Source of the DNA: Clostridiales bacterium
Lineage (GTDB): Bacteria > Bacillota > Clostridia > Lachnospirales > Lachnospiraceae
Direction of reading: 5' to 3'
NCBI GenBank assembly: GCA_029100885.1
Contig: JAQXPY010000172.1
Location: forward strand, 1-38,959
DNA: 38,959 nucleotides
The notes beneath the pieces are model-generated. The model did no database searches. It was not told where the DNA came from and saw only the letters and a program-made list of their open reading frames with translations. Below are positions 1-7,050 of this stretch, in pieces (within the stretch, counting starts at the first letter, position 1; each line of letters begins with the position of its first letter). The position numbers and the translations under genes were made by a program.

Positions 1-193
1 AAAGGCATGAGCAAACAAAGGAGCGAAGCGATGGCTTTGCGAATGCCATTGCCTGTGCTGAATAGGTGATAAAGGAAGCAAAGGCATGAGCAAACAAAGG
101 AGCGAAGCGACAGCTTTGCGAATGCCTTTGCCTGTGCTGAATAGGTGATAAAGGAAGCAAAGGCATGAGCAAAAGGAAGTAAAGGCATGAGCA
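1..193. repeat. 79-bp tandem hairpin repeat array, truncated by window start
   Basis: Two full units start at 1 and 80, exactly 79 bp apart. Two shortened ones start at 159 and 181 and keep only the left part of the unit. Shared blocks are ATGAGCAAACAAAG, GCTTTGCGAAT and GTGCTGAATAG. The unit at 80 folds as a long hairpin (78-131): GCAAAGGCAT pairs perfectly with ATGCCTTTGC, followed inward by facing GA/GA dinucleotides and a GCAAA/TTTGC stem. The array runs to within about 16 bp of the folA start codon, so it forms the folA upstream region. The unit length is not a multiple of three, so coding is unlikely. Related units occur at 16826-17035. I do not recognise a named family. Confidence 0.9.
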
Positions 194-208
194 AGGAAGG
201 TTATTGAT

Positions 209-838
209 ATGAAAGCAATAGTTAACGTCAACAGACACTGGGGCATAGGACTCGACGGGGATCTGCTTGTGAATATTCCGGAGGATATGAGCTTTTTCAG
301 AAAGACCACAGCAGGCAGTATCGTTATAATGGGCAGAAAGACTCTGGACAGCTTTCCGGGAATGAAGCCGCTGAAGGGCAGAGTTAATATCGTTCTGACG
401 GGCGATGCCTCAAGGATAAAGAAGGAGAGCATAGCTGCGGCGGATGTCTATGTTTCTGATATTGCCTCCGGGGGAACGAGAGCGGGTCTGGAGACTGCGG
501 TACATAAGGTTCTGGAGCTTAAAGACGCACCTGCATCGGAACGTCCTACCGTTCTTGCGGCAGCCGGCAGCGTTGATGAGGCAGTGGAGTTCCTTAAGCA
601 GTATCCACAGGAGGTGCAGTATGTGATAGGCGGAGCTTCCGTTTATGAGAGGATGCTGCCATACTGCGACACCTGCATTGTGACTATAAATGATTCCGAG
701 AGTATTCCGGATACATTTTTTCCTGCGCTGGACAGGATGCCGGAGTGGAAGCACAGTGAAATAGGGGAAATGAAGGAATACAACGGCATACATTATCATT
801 TTGATACATTTACAAGAGAAAAACAGGATGAGACTTGA
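209..838 (+). CDS. folA: Dihydrofolate reductase with internal insertion
   Basis: This cytosolic enzyme reduces dihydrofolate to tetrahydrofolate with NADPH, supplying one-carbon carriers for thymidylate and purine synthesis. The N-terminus has the DHFR substrate loop; Asp26, in the stretch NIPEDMSFF, occupies the catalytic acid position. MGRKTLDSF and the C-terminal VIGGASVYE stretch are the NADPH-binding family motifs. At 209 residues it is longer than the usual 160-170 because of an Ala/Glu-rich insertion at about residues 70-125, between the central strands and the GG motif. The start follows AAGGAAGG and lies just downstream of the hairpin repeats. The 3' end overlaps the next gene by 11 bp, which suggests translational coupling. 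Confidence 0.92.
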   Translation: MKAIVNVNRHWGIGLDGDLLVNIPEDMSFFRKTTAGSIVIMGRKTLDSFPGMKPLKGRVNIVLTGDASRIKKESIAAADVYVSDIASGGTRAGLETAVHKVLELKDAPASERPTVLAAAGSVDEAVEFLKQYPQEVQYVIGGASVYERMLPYCDTCIVTINDSESIPDTFFPALDRMPEWKHSEIGEMKEYNGIHYHFDTFTREKQDET

Positions 839-1547
839 TAAATTTCTTGCTGAGACCGGAAAAGGTACCAGAAGTGAAGTTAAAAAGCTGATAAGCGCGG
901 GAAGGGTCACTGTCAACGGTGCCGCTGCCCGGGATTCGGGGCTGAAGATAGATGAAAATGCCGATGATATCAGTGTGGACGGCGTAAGGGTAGCATATGC
1001 GGATTTTGAATACTATATGCTGAATAAACCCCGGGGAGTGATATCGGCATCCAGAGATAACAGAAAAAACAGTCAGGTGTGCGTGACAGATCTGATAAGA
1101 GAGAAGATCCGCTCCGATCTCTTTCCCGTGGGAAGACTCGACAAGGATACGGAGGGACTGCTGATCATTACAAATGACGGAGAGCTGGCACACAGGCTGT
1201 TGTCTCCCAAAAAGCATGTCGATAAGACCTACTACGCCGAACTTGACGGAAGACTGATGAGGGAGAGTGCCGACAGGATCATGGCGGGAGTGGATATCGG
1301 AGACGAGAAGCCTACATTGCCGTGTCTTATCAATATCCTTTCGGAGAACTCATGTCTGGTGACCATCAGGGAAGGTCGATATCATGAGATAAAAAGAATG
1401 TTCAGAACGGAGGGGCGAAAGGTGGACTATCTTAAGCGTATCTCCATGGGACCGATATCTCTGGACGCAGAGCTGGCGCCTGGAGAGTACAGGAGACTGA
1501 CAGAGGAAGAAATAGCTGTGCTGAAGGTCTTCGACAGAAAAATGTAA
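828..1547 (+). CDS. 16S rRNA pseudouridine synthase, RsuA/RluB family
   Basis: This 239-residue protein belongs to the family that converts a specific rRNA uridine to pseudouridine. An S4 RNA-binding domain (about 1-50, beginning MRLDKFLAE) is followed by the synthase domain. The catalytic aspartate is Asp105 in GRLDKDTEGLL, and the family motif GRYHEIKRMF lies near 185. I chose the ATG at 828, inside the end of folA, because it begins exactly at the conserved S4 start; the longer in-frame extension has no family support. The length fits RsuA (16S position 516) better than the larger RluB, but the exact target cannot be proven from sequence. Confidence 0.88.
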   Translation: MRLDKFLAETGKGTRSEVKKLISAGRVTVNGAAARDSGLKIDENADDISVDGVRVAYADFEYYMLNKPRGVISASRDNRKNSQVCVTDLIREKIRSDLFPVGRLDKDTEGLLIITNDGELAHRLLSPKKHVDKTYYAELDGRLMRESADRIMAGVDIGDEKPTLPCLINILSENSCLVTIREGRYHEIKRMFRTEGRKVDYLKRISMGPISLDAELAPGEYRRLTEEEIAVLKVFDRKM

Positions 1548-1591
1548 CCGGGCAGTAACAGATCATGAATGACAAAAGGTGGTGAAGACTG

Positions 1592-2509
1592 ATGAATAAC
1601 GAAAAGGACTATATAATCAGGGCGACTGCCGCAGACGGCATGATAAGAGCCTTTGCGGCGACATCAAAAAATACTGTCGAGACTGCAAGACAGCTGCATG
1701 GAATGTCTCCTGTAGCGACGGCTGCTCTCGGAAGGCTTATAACCGCAGCTCAGATGATGGGCAGCGATATGAAAAATGACAGAGATCTCCTGACTCTCAG
1801 GATAAACTGCGACGGGCCTATCGGAGGTCTTCTTGTAACTGCGGATAATCAGGGAAGAGCAAAGGGATATGTAAACAATCCTACGGTGATGCTGCCTCCG
1901 AACAGCAAGGGAAAGCTGGATGTGGGCGGCGCTCTGGATCTGGGAGTGCTGTCGGTCATCAGAGATACAGGGCTGAAGGAGCCTTATGTGGGACAGACGA
2001 TCCTTGTGACAAGCGAGATCGCGGAGGATCTGACCTATTATTTTGCTGTATCTGAGCAGGTGCCCTCGACGGTGGCTCTCGGAGTTCTGATGAATAAGGA
2101 TAATACTGTGCGTCAAGCCGGAGGCTTTATTATACAGCTGATGCCGGGAGCATCCGATGAGATCATTGACAGGCTTGAGACCAGAGTAGGAGGGATAGAC
2201 AGCATTACTTCCATGTTGGACAAGGATATGAGCCCTGAAGATATACTGGGCTTTGTGCTCGGAGATTTTGACCTGATCATCAATGACAGGACGGACAGCT
2301 GCTTTCAGTGCGACTGTTCTAAGGAGCGTGTGTCACGGGCACTGCTCAGCATCGGAAAAAAGGATCTGCAGGAGCTTGTCGACGAAGGTGAGGATGTGGA
2401 AATGCAGTGTCATTTCTGCAATAAGAAATATGTTTTCACTCCTCAGGAGATCACAAGCATGTTGAAGGCGTCAGACAGCATGTTGCCGGAAGATGAAAAA
2501 TCTGATTAA
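1592..2509 (+). CDS. hslO: Redox-regulated chaperonin Hsp33
   Basis: Hsp33 is a cytosolic holdase chaperone switched on by oxidation of a zinc-bound cysteine centre. The 305-residue length and N-terminal fold sequence match the family. The C-terminal redox switch is intact: Cys240 and Cys242 form the CxC pair, and Cys273 and Cys276 the CxxC pair. When reduced these bind zinc; on oxidation they form disulfides and expose the binding surface. A good Shine-Dalgarno (AGGTGG) precedes the ATG. It follows the pseudouridine synthase by 44 bp and may share its transcript. Confidence 0.95.
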   Translation: MNNEKDYIIRATAADGMIRAFAATSKNTVETARQLHGMSPVATAALGRLITAAQMMGSDMKNDRDLLTLRINCDGPIGGLLVTADNQGRAKGYVNNPTVMLPPNSKGKLDVGGALDLGVLSVIRDTGLKEPYVGQTILVTSEIAEDLTYYFAVSEQVPSTVALGVLMNKDNTVRQAGGFIIQLMPGASDEIIDRLETRVGGIDSITSMLDKDMSPEDILGFVLGDFDLIINDRTDSCFQCDCSKERVSRALLSIGKKDLQELVDEGEDVEMQCHFCNKKYVFTPQEITSMLKASDSMLPEDEKSD

Positions 2510-2587
2510 ATAGAAATTGGTTCAGTATCTGAAGAATAGAGGAATGAAAACTGCAGAGGATCGGTTCATCAGGGGAAGGAAAAAGAA

Positions 2588-3055
2588 ATGAAGAAATTTT
2601 TTAATGAGTTCAAGGAGTTTGCTGTCAAGGGAAACATGATAGATATGGCAGTCGGAATCATTATTGGCGGTACCTTTACTACAATAGTGAAGTCTTTAGT
2701 CGATAATATTTTTATGCCTGTGATCAGTCTTCTTATCGGAAAGATTGATTTCTCCAATATGTTCATTGCTCTTGACGGCAACAGCTACGATACGCTTGCG
2801 GCAGCCGAGGAGGTAGGAACTGCCCTTATCAAATACGGACAGTTCATTACTGATGTTATCAATTTTGTCCTCCTGATGTTTATCGTATTTGTTTTTGTCA
2901 GAGAGGTCAATATTCTCAGAGAAAAGCAGGCGGCGAAAAAGCCTGCGGCAGAGGAGGCTCCTACAGAAAAGGAATGTCCTTACTGCTTTACAAAAATCAG
3001 CATAAAGGCAACGAAATGTCCGCACTGCACAGCGGATCTTTCCGATAAGAGCTGA
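2588..3055 (+). CDS. mscL: Large-conductance mechanosensitive channel with C-terminal zinc ribbon
   Basis: MscL is a homopentameric membrane valve that opens on severe membrane tension and releases solutes during hypo-osmotic shock. The N-terminal amphipathic helix plus first membrane helix (about residues 1-50, with FAVKGNMIDMAVGIIIGG) and the second membrane helix (about 82-105) are clear. The protein is 155 residues against about 130-140 for most. The extra C-terminal part carries two CPxC pairs (Cys130/Cys133 and Cys144/Cys147), a small zinc-ribbon-like knuckle where other MscLs have only the cytoplasmic helix bundle. It starts after GGGGAAGG with good spacing. It is not clearly in an operon with comEA, which has its own promoter. 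Confidence 0.93.
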   Translation: MKKFFNEFKEFAVKGNMIDMAVGIIIGGTFTTIVKSLVDNIFMPVISLLIGKIDFSNMFIALDGNSYDTLAAAEEVGTALIKYGQFITDVINFVLLMFIVFVFVREVNILREKQAAKKPAAEEAPTEKECPYCFTKISIKATKCPHCTADLSDKS

Positions 3056-3121
3056 CAACTGTCGAAGGGGCAGGAGAGCAATTATAAAATTTCTGTTTAT
3101 CAATATTTATGATCTGTTAAT

Positions 3122-3150
3122 TTGAAATCACGGCGGTGTGCTGGTACAAT
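3122..3150 (+). promoter_or_regulatory. Sigma-A-type promoter of comEA
   Basis: TTGAAA at 3122-3127 and TACAAT at 3145-3150 are separated by 17 bp, and a TG one base before the -10 makes it an extended -10. The predicted start near 3157 lies upstream of the ATG at 3187 and rules out the longer in-frame GTG at 3136 as the main start. Confidence 0.72.
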
Positions 3151-3186
3151 ACTGTTTATCAGCCCGATGTCCGGTCGGCAGATCAG

Positions 3187-3756
3187 ATGAAAACAAAGAA
3201 CAGATTAAAAGCAATAGTCATCGCAGCCGGTATTATAATATCGGCTGCTTTTTATATCTTAAGCGGCGATTATGCTGACAGCGCTTCGGGAGGAAAGCTT
3301 TTGTATGAGCATAAAGAAGCTGCTGGCGAAAACCGTGAGGAGGATAAGATTAGTGAGGAGGATGAGCTTCGTGAGGAGGATGAGCTTAGTAAGGAGGATG
3401 AGCTTCGTGAGGAGGAGCTGGCCGCCCTGCTGGAGCCTGTAATAAGATGCGCGGTGAGGGAAGAACTGACCGCGATCTGCGAAGAGGGCTATCTTGAGGA
3501 AGCTCTCCGGCAGGAGGCGTCCCTGGCAGCAGCGGCTTATGCCGCAGAACAGGAGGAAAAGAGGGGAAAGGTGGATATCAACACCGCTGGTGAGGATGAA
3601 CTGGTGCAGCTTCCGGGAATAGGAGCTAAAAAGGCTGCGGATATTATTGAATTCCGGGAGAATAACGGAGGATTTTCCGGGATCGAGGATATTATGCTGG
3701 TGCCGGGAATAGGGCAGTCGCTTTATGACAGGATAAGCGGCAGTATATGCACATGA
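3187..3756 (+). CDS. comEA: ComEA-like helix-hairpin-helix DNA-binding protein
   Basis: ComEA is a membrane-anchored DNA receptor that binds incoming double-stranded DNA during competence. The 189-residue protein has one N-terminal membrane helix (about residues 6-25), a low-complexity acidic linker, then a double helix-hairpin-helix domain at the C-terminus (DINTAGEDELVQLPGIG and a second PGIG hairpin). The linker holds four 6-residue repeats. The S-layer-like SLBB domain found in many ComEA proteins is absent. ComEC, the channel that usually accompanies it, is not nearby. I used the ATG at 3187 because the promoter leaves the GTG at 3136 untranscribed. No strong ribosome site is visible. 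Confidence 0.82.
   Translation: MKTKNRLKAIVIAAGIIISAAFYILSGDYADSASGGKLLYEHKEAAGENREEDKISEEDELREEDELSKEDELREEELAALLEPVIRCAVREELTAICEEGYLEEALRQEASLAAAAYAAEQEEKRGKVDINTAGEDELVQLPGIGAKKAADIIEFRENNGGFSGIEDIMLVPGIGQSLYDRISGSICT
3340..3411 (+). repeat. Four 18-bp in-frame tandem repeats in comEA
   Basis: Four 18-bp units at 3340, 3358, 3376 and 3394 encode EDKISE, EDELRE, EDELSK and EDELRE. They lengthen the acidic spacer between the membrane helix and the DNA-binding domain. Their near identity in DNA suggests recent slippage, so copy number may vary between strains. Confidence 0.85.
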
Positions 3757-3770
3757 GAGAAATGATACTT

Positions 3771-3802
3771 TTGACCCCTATATGAAAAAAATGTGCTATA
3801 AT
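3771..3802 (+). promoter_or_regulatory. Extended -10 promoter of asp23
   Basis: TATAAT at 3797-3802 is preceded by TG at 3794-3795, an extended -10. The best -35-like hexamer, TTGACC at 3771-3776, is 20 bp away, longer than ideal. The promoter would start the asp23–nusB–xseA transcript about 25 bp upstream of the asp23 start codon. Confidence 0.6.
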
Positions 3803-3836
3803 TCATTCATTGAATTTCAGTTATCAGGAGGTTTTC

Positions 3837-4214
3837 ATGGCTGACAATATTGATATTAGCAGAGAAACGGAAAGAGAGCACTGCGACAGCATCAGGATCG
3901 CAGATGACGTGATAAAATGTATCGCTGCTTTTGCTGCTTCGGAGATCGAGGGAGTAGCCGGAATGGCAGGGAATGCAACAAATGATATCATTGCCAGACT
4001 CGGAGGAAAGACACTGGAAAAGGGAGTCAGAGTGACCATTGATGAGAATGAGGTCAGGCTCATGCTGTCCATCAACGTCAGATACGGCTGCAGCATTCCG
4101 GAGGTCAGCAGGAAGGTTCAGGACAAGGTCAGAAGCACTATTGAGAATATGACAGGTTTTTCGGTCAGTGAGATAGATATCAATATTGCGGGCATTGAAA
4201 ACGTGATCGGATAA
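3837..4214 (+). CDS. Asp23/Gls24 family envelope stress protein
   Basis: This 125-residue protein is a member of the Asp23/Gls24 family (DUF322), linked in Gram-positive bacteria to the cell envelope and alkaline or general stress. The family core covers nearly the whole protein, with the characteristic EIEGVAGM near residue 37 and the RYGCSIPEVSRKVQ stretch near 82. No signal peptide is visible. The ATG follows AGGAGG with 5-bp spacing. Position directly upstream of nusB is the usual Clostridia order. In spore-formers the spoIIIA operon normally ends just before this gene; here comEA takes that place. Confidence 0.9.
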   Translation: MADNIDISRETEREHCDSIRIADDVIKCIAAFAASEIEGVAGMAGNATNDIIARLGGKTLEKGVRVTIDENEVRLMLSINVRYGCSIPEVSRKVQDKVRSTIENMTGFSVSEIDINIAGIENVIG

Positions 4215-4234
4215 TACATAAGACCGGAGATAAT

Positions 4235-4642
4235 ATGACAATACATCAGATGAGAGAGGAAGTCTTCAGGATCATTTTCGGTCTGGATTTCCATGAGGGA
4301 GAGGACATTGACGGGCTTGTTGAGCAGTATATGCAGGACTCATGCGATCAGAAGGTCAGCGGCAGGGAGCACAGGATGATCGCCGAAAAGGCGGCCGCTA
4401 TTGGCAGGATGCTCCCGCAGCTGGACGCAGAGATAAACGAGGTCGCCAGGGGCTGGAAGACAAACCGTATGGGAAGAGCCGAGCTGAACATTCTCAGGCT
4501 CGCAGTATATGAGATCAGGCATGACACCTCGGTGCCTGCCAAGGTTGCAGTCAATGAAGCCGTGGAGCTTGCCAAGGAGTACTGCAGTCCGGATGCTCCG
4601 GGCTTTATAAACGGGCTTCTTGCAGGCTTTGTAACGGAGTAA
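4235..4642 (+). CDS. nusB: Transcription antitermination factor NusB
   Basis: NusB binds BoxA RNA together with NusE (ribosomal protein S10) and helps RNA polymerase read through rRNA operons. The 135-residue length and all-helical pattern match the family. The C-terminal signature VPAKVAVNEAVELAKEY and the terminal PGFINGLL motif are intact. It lies 20 bp after asp23 and 21 bp before xseA, so it is probably co-transcribed with both. Confidence 0.95.
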   Translation: MTIHQMREEVFRIIFGLDFHEGEDIDGLVEQYMQDSCDQKVSGREHRMIAEKAAAIGRMLPQLDAEINEVARGWKTNRMGRAELNILRLAVYEIRHDTSVPAKVAVNEAVELAKEYCSPDAPGFINGLLAGFVTE

Positions 4643-4663
4643 TAATACACAAAGCAGCTGATC

Positions 4664-5944
4664 ATGGCAGAGGTATTTACAGTCTCACAGGTCAACAATT
4701 ATATAAAGAATCTGTTCACAAGGGATTTCCTCCTGAACAGGATATGTGTTGCGGGAGAGGTCTCCAACTGCAAATATCACAGTTCGGGACATATTTACTT
4801 TACTCTGAAGGACAGGGGCGGAGCCATAAACTGTATCATGTTTGCCTCAGGCAGACAGCGGCTCCTCTTTAAAATTACCGACGGACAGCAGATAGAAGCG
4901 ACAGGGCAGGTAGCCGTATACGAAAAAAACGGGACCTACGGTCTGTATGTCAGAGAATGCAGACTTGCGGGAAACGGCGAGCTGTATGAAAGGTTCCTTA
5001 AGCTTAAGCAGGAGCTGGAGGATATGGGACTGTTTGACAGCATCTACAAGAAGCCTGTCCCGCGGTACTGTCAGAAGATCGGTATCGTTACAGCTCTTAC
5101 CGGAGCTGCCGTCAGAGATATTATCAATGTTTCAAAGAGAAGAAATCCCTACTGTGAGCTGGTCTTGTATCCGGCGCTTGTACAGGGAGCCGGAGCTGCA
5201 GAGTCTGTCGTCAGAGGCATCAGAGCTCTGGATGCGATGGGACTCGATGTGATCATTGTCGGAAGAGGCGGCGGATCTATCGAGGATCTGTGGGCATTTA
5301 ACGAAGAGATCGTTGCAAAGGCCGTATTTGATGCGGAAACACCGATTATCTCGGCGGTCGGACACGAGACAGACTTTACGATAACGGATTTTGTCGCAGA
5401 TCTCAGGGCTCCTACACCTTCGGCAGCGGCGGAGCTGGCCACCTTCGAATATGATGTGCTGATGCAGGAAATTGCATACAGGAGAGAAACGCTTGGAAGA
5501 GCGGCAGAGCATAAGCTCAGGATGAGGGAGGCGGCACTGACGGCACTGGAGGAGCGGCTTAAGAGGATGTCTCCGGAGGCTGTACTGGACAGATACAGGC
5601 AGCGGCTTGAAGCAGTCCGCCGGGAAATGAGTCATATACTTTCTGTAAGGCTGGAGAAAACCGTTTCAAGACGCAGAGAGCTGGAAGCATCGCTTCGCAA
5701 TGCCGTCGGGCAGGCGTTGAACGACAGCAGACACCGCCTGAGTCTGCTGGCATCAATACTCGACGGTGTTTCTCCTCTGAAGAGGATGAGCAGGGGCTTC
5801 GGATTTGTGGAAAATGAAGAGGGAAGAGCCGTGGTTTCTGTGGAGGATGTAAGCAGGAACAGCGAGCTGACAGTATATGTTGCCGACGGAAGTATACTGG
5901 CTACAGTCAGGGATACGGAAAGAAAACACTATGAAAAAAACTGA
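4664..5944 (+). CDS. xseA: Exodeoxyribonuclease VII large subunit
   Basis: This is the catalytic subunit of exonuclease VII, which degrades single-stranded DNA from both ends into short oligonucleotides in mismatch repair and DNA clean-up. The 426 residues show an N-terminal OB fold (about 1-100, with VAGEVSNCKYHSSGHIYF), the catalytic domain with GRGGGSIEDLWAFN (about 201-214) and SAVGHETDFTI (about 230-240), then a long helical region that binds the small subunit. The gene overlaps xseB by 14 bp, which suggests coupled synthesis of the two subunits. Confidence 0.95.
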   Translation: MAEVFTVSQVNNYIKNLFTRDFLLNRICVAGEVSNCKYHSSGHIYFTLKDRGGAINCIMFASGRQRLLFKITDGQQIEATGQVAVYEKNGTYGLYVRECRLAGNGELYERFLKLKQELEDMGLFDSIYKKPVPRYCQKIGIVTALTGAAVRDIINVSKRRNPYCELVLYPALVQGAGAAESVVRGIRALDAMGLDVIIVGRGGGSIEDLWAFNEEIVAKAVFDAETPIISAVGHETDFTITDFVADLRAPTPSAAAELATFEYDVLMQEIAYRRETLGRAAEHKLRMREAALTALEERLKRMSPEAVLDRYRQRLEAVRREMSHILSVRLEKTVSRRRELEASLRNAVGQALNDSRHRLSLLASILDGVSPLKRMSRGFGFVENEEGRAVVSVEDVSRNSELTVYVADGSILATVRDTERKHYEKN

Positions 5945-6161
5945 CATGACGCAGGAGGAAGGCAGGCTGTCTGTTGAGGAGTGCTTTGACAGGCTGGAGG
6001 AGCTGCTGTCTTCGATGGAATCCGACAAGACGGGACTGGAGGAGACCTTCAGATTGTATGAACAGGGACTAAAGCTGCTGAAAACGGCCTCCGAAAGCAT
6101 AAACAGCGTAGAAAAACAGATCAGAATACTGAATGAAGAGGAACAGCATGAGCTTCATTGA
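5931..6161 (+). CDS. xseB: Exodeoxyribonuclease VII small subunit
   Basis: This 76-residue helical protein packs along the extended helices of XseA to form active exonuclease VII. The sequence has the typical amphipathic pattern (SVEECFDRLEELLSSMES, then LEETFRLYEQGLKLL). The ATG at 5931 lies inside the end of xseA; the longer upstream reading frame is only overlap with xseA and has no family match. It overlaps ispA by 14 bp, keeping the order xseA–xseB–ispA seen in many Firmicutes. Confidence 0.93.
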   Translation: MKKTDMTQEEGRLSVEECFDRLEELLSSMESDKTGLEETFRLYEQGLKLLKTASESINSVEKQIRILNEEEQHELH

Positions 6162-7050
6162 AGAATTAAAAGAGAAAACAAAAAGCATCAGCAGCGATAT
6201 TGCCGCATATCTGCCTGAGGAAACAGGATTCCAGAGTATTATCCTCGAAGCCTGCAATTACTCTGTAAGAAACGGAGGAAAGAGACTCAGACCGATGCTG
6301 ATGCTCTGTTCGTATATATTATGCAGAAATAACGGCAGCGAGGAGCTTTCGGAGGAAGAAAAAAAGTCGATAGCTCCGTTCATGGCAGCAATGGAGATGA
6401 TACACTCCTCATCACTGGTCCATGATGACCTGCCATGCATGGATAATGATGTGTTAAGGAGAGGCGTTCCGAGTACATGGGCAAAATTCGGAGAGGATAT
6501 GGGAACCCTCGCCGGAGACGGTCTGATGCTTTATGCCTTTGAAACGGCATCGGCTTCAGAAGCCGATCCGGGACTTAAGTGCAGATGCATAGAGATACTG
6601 GCTCGAAAATCCGGAATATTCGGAATGGTCGGAGGACAGTCCGTCGACGTTATGCTGACCGGAAAGCAGCCTGACCGCGATCAGCTGGAATTTATCTACA
6701 AGGAAAAGACCGGAGCGCTTATCGAAGCCTCGATCATGATCGGAGCTGTTCTTGCCGGAGCGGACGAGGCTGTGACAGCAACACTTGAGGAGGCTGCGGA
6801 TTGTGTGGGAATGGCCTTCCAGATACAGGATGACATTCTCGATGTGACGGCAACAGAGGAGGAGCTGGGCAAGCCTGTAGGCTCGGACAGCGCCAACGGA
6901 AAGACCACCTGGCTGACATATTACGGCATGGAGCGGTCGGCAGAGGATGTGAGAAATTATACGGATAAGGCTCTGAAGCTGATCAGAAGCATAGGAAGCT
7001 ATGATTTCTTTGAACGGCTTCTCATAAGCCTTATAGACAGGAAAGCCTGA
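6148..7050 (+). CDS. ispA: Farnesyl diphosphate synthase
   Basis: This cytosolic prenyltransferase condenses isopentenyl diphosphate with dimethylallyl and geranyl diphosphate to give C15 farnesyl diphosphate, which UppS (35609-36352) uses for cell-wall lipid carrier synthesis. The 300-residue protein has the first aspartate-rich motif DDLPCMDND (about 85-93), GGKRLRPML near 47, and the second motif DDILD near 230. I prefer the ATG at 6148, preceded by AGAGGAA, to the one at 6133. dxs, which often sits between ispA and tlyA, is missing here. Confidence 0.94.
   Translation: MSFIEELKEKTKSISSDIAAYLPEETGFQSIILEACNYSVRNGGKRLRPMLMLCSYILCRNNGSEELSEEEKKSIAPFMAAMEMIHSSSLVHDDLPCMDNDVLRRGVPSTWAKFGEDMGTLAGDGLMLYAFETASASEADPGLKCRCIEILARKSGIFGMVGGQSVDVMLTGKQPDRDQLEFIYKEKTGALIEASIMIGAVLAGADEAVTATLEEAADCVGMAFQIQDDILDVTATEEELGKPVGSDSANGKTTWLTYYGMERSAEDVRNYTDKALKLIRSIGSYDFFERLLISLIDRKA

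Noticed and set aside
1-193. CRISPR array
   Set aside because: Units repeat end to end at 79 bp with no unique spacers, the repeated part is too long, and no cas genes are nearby.
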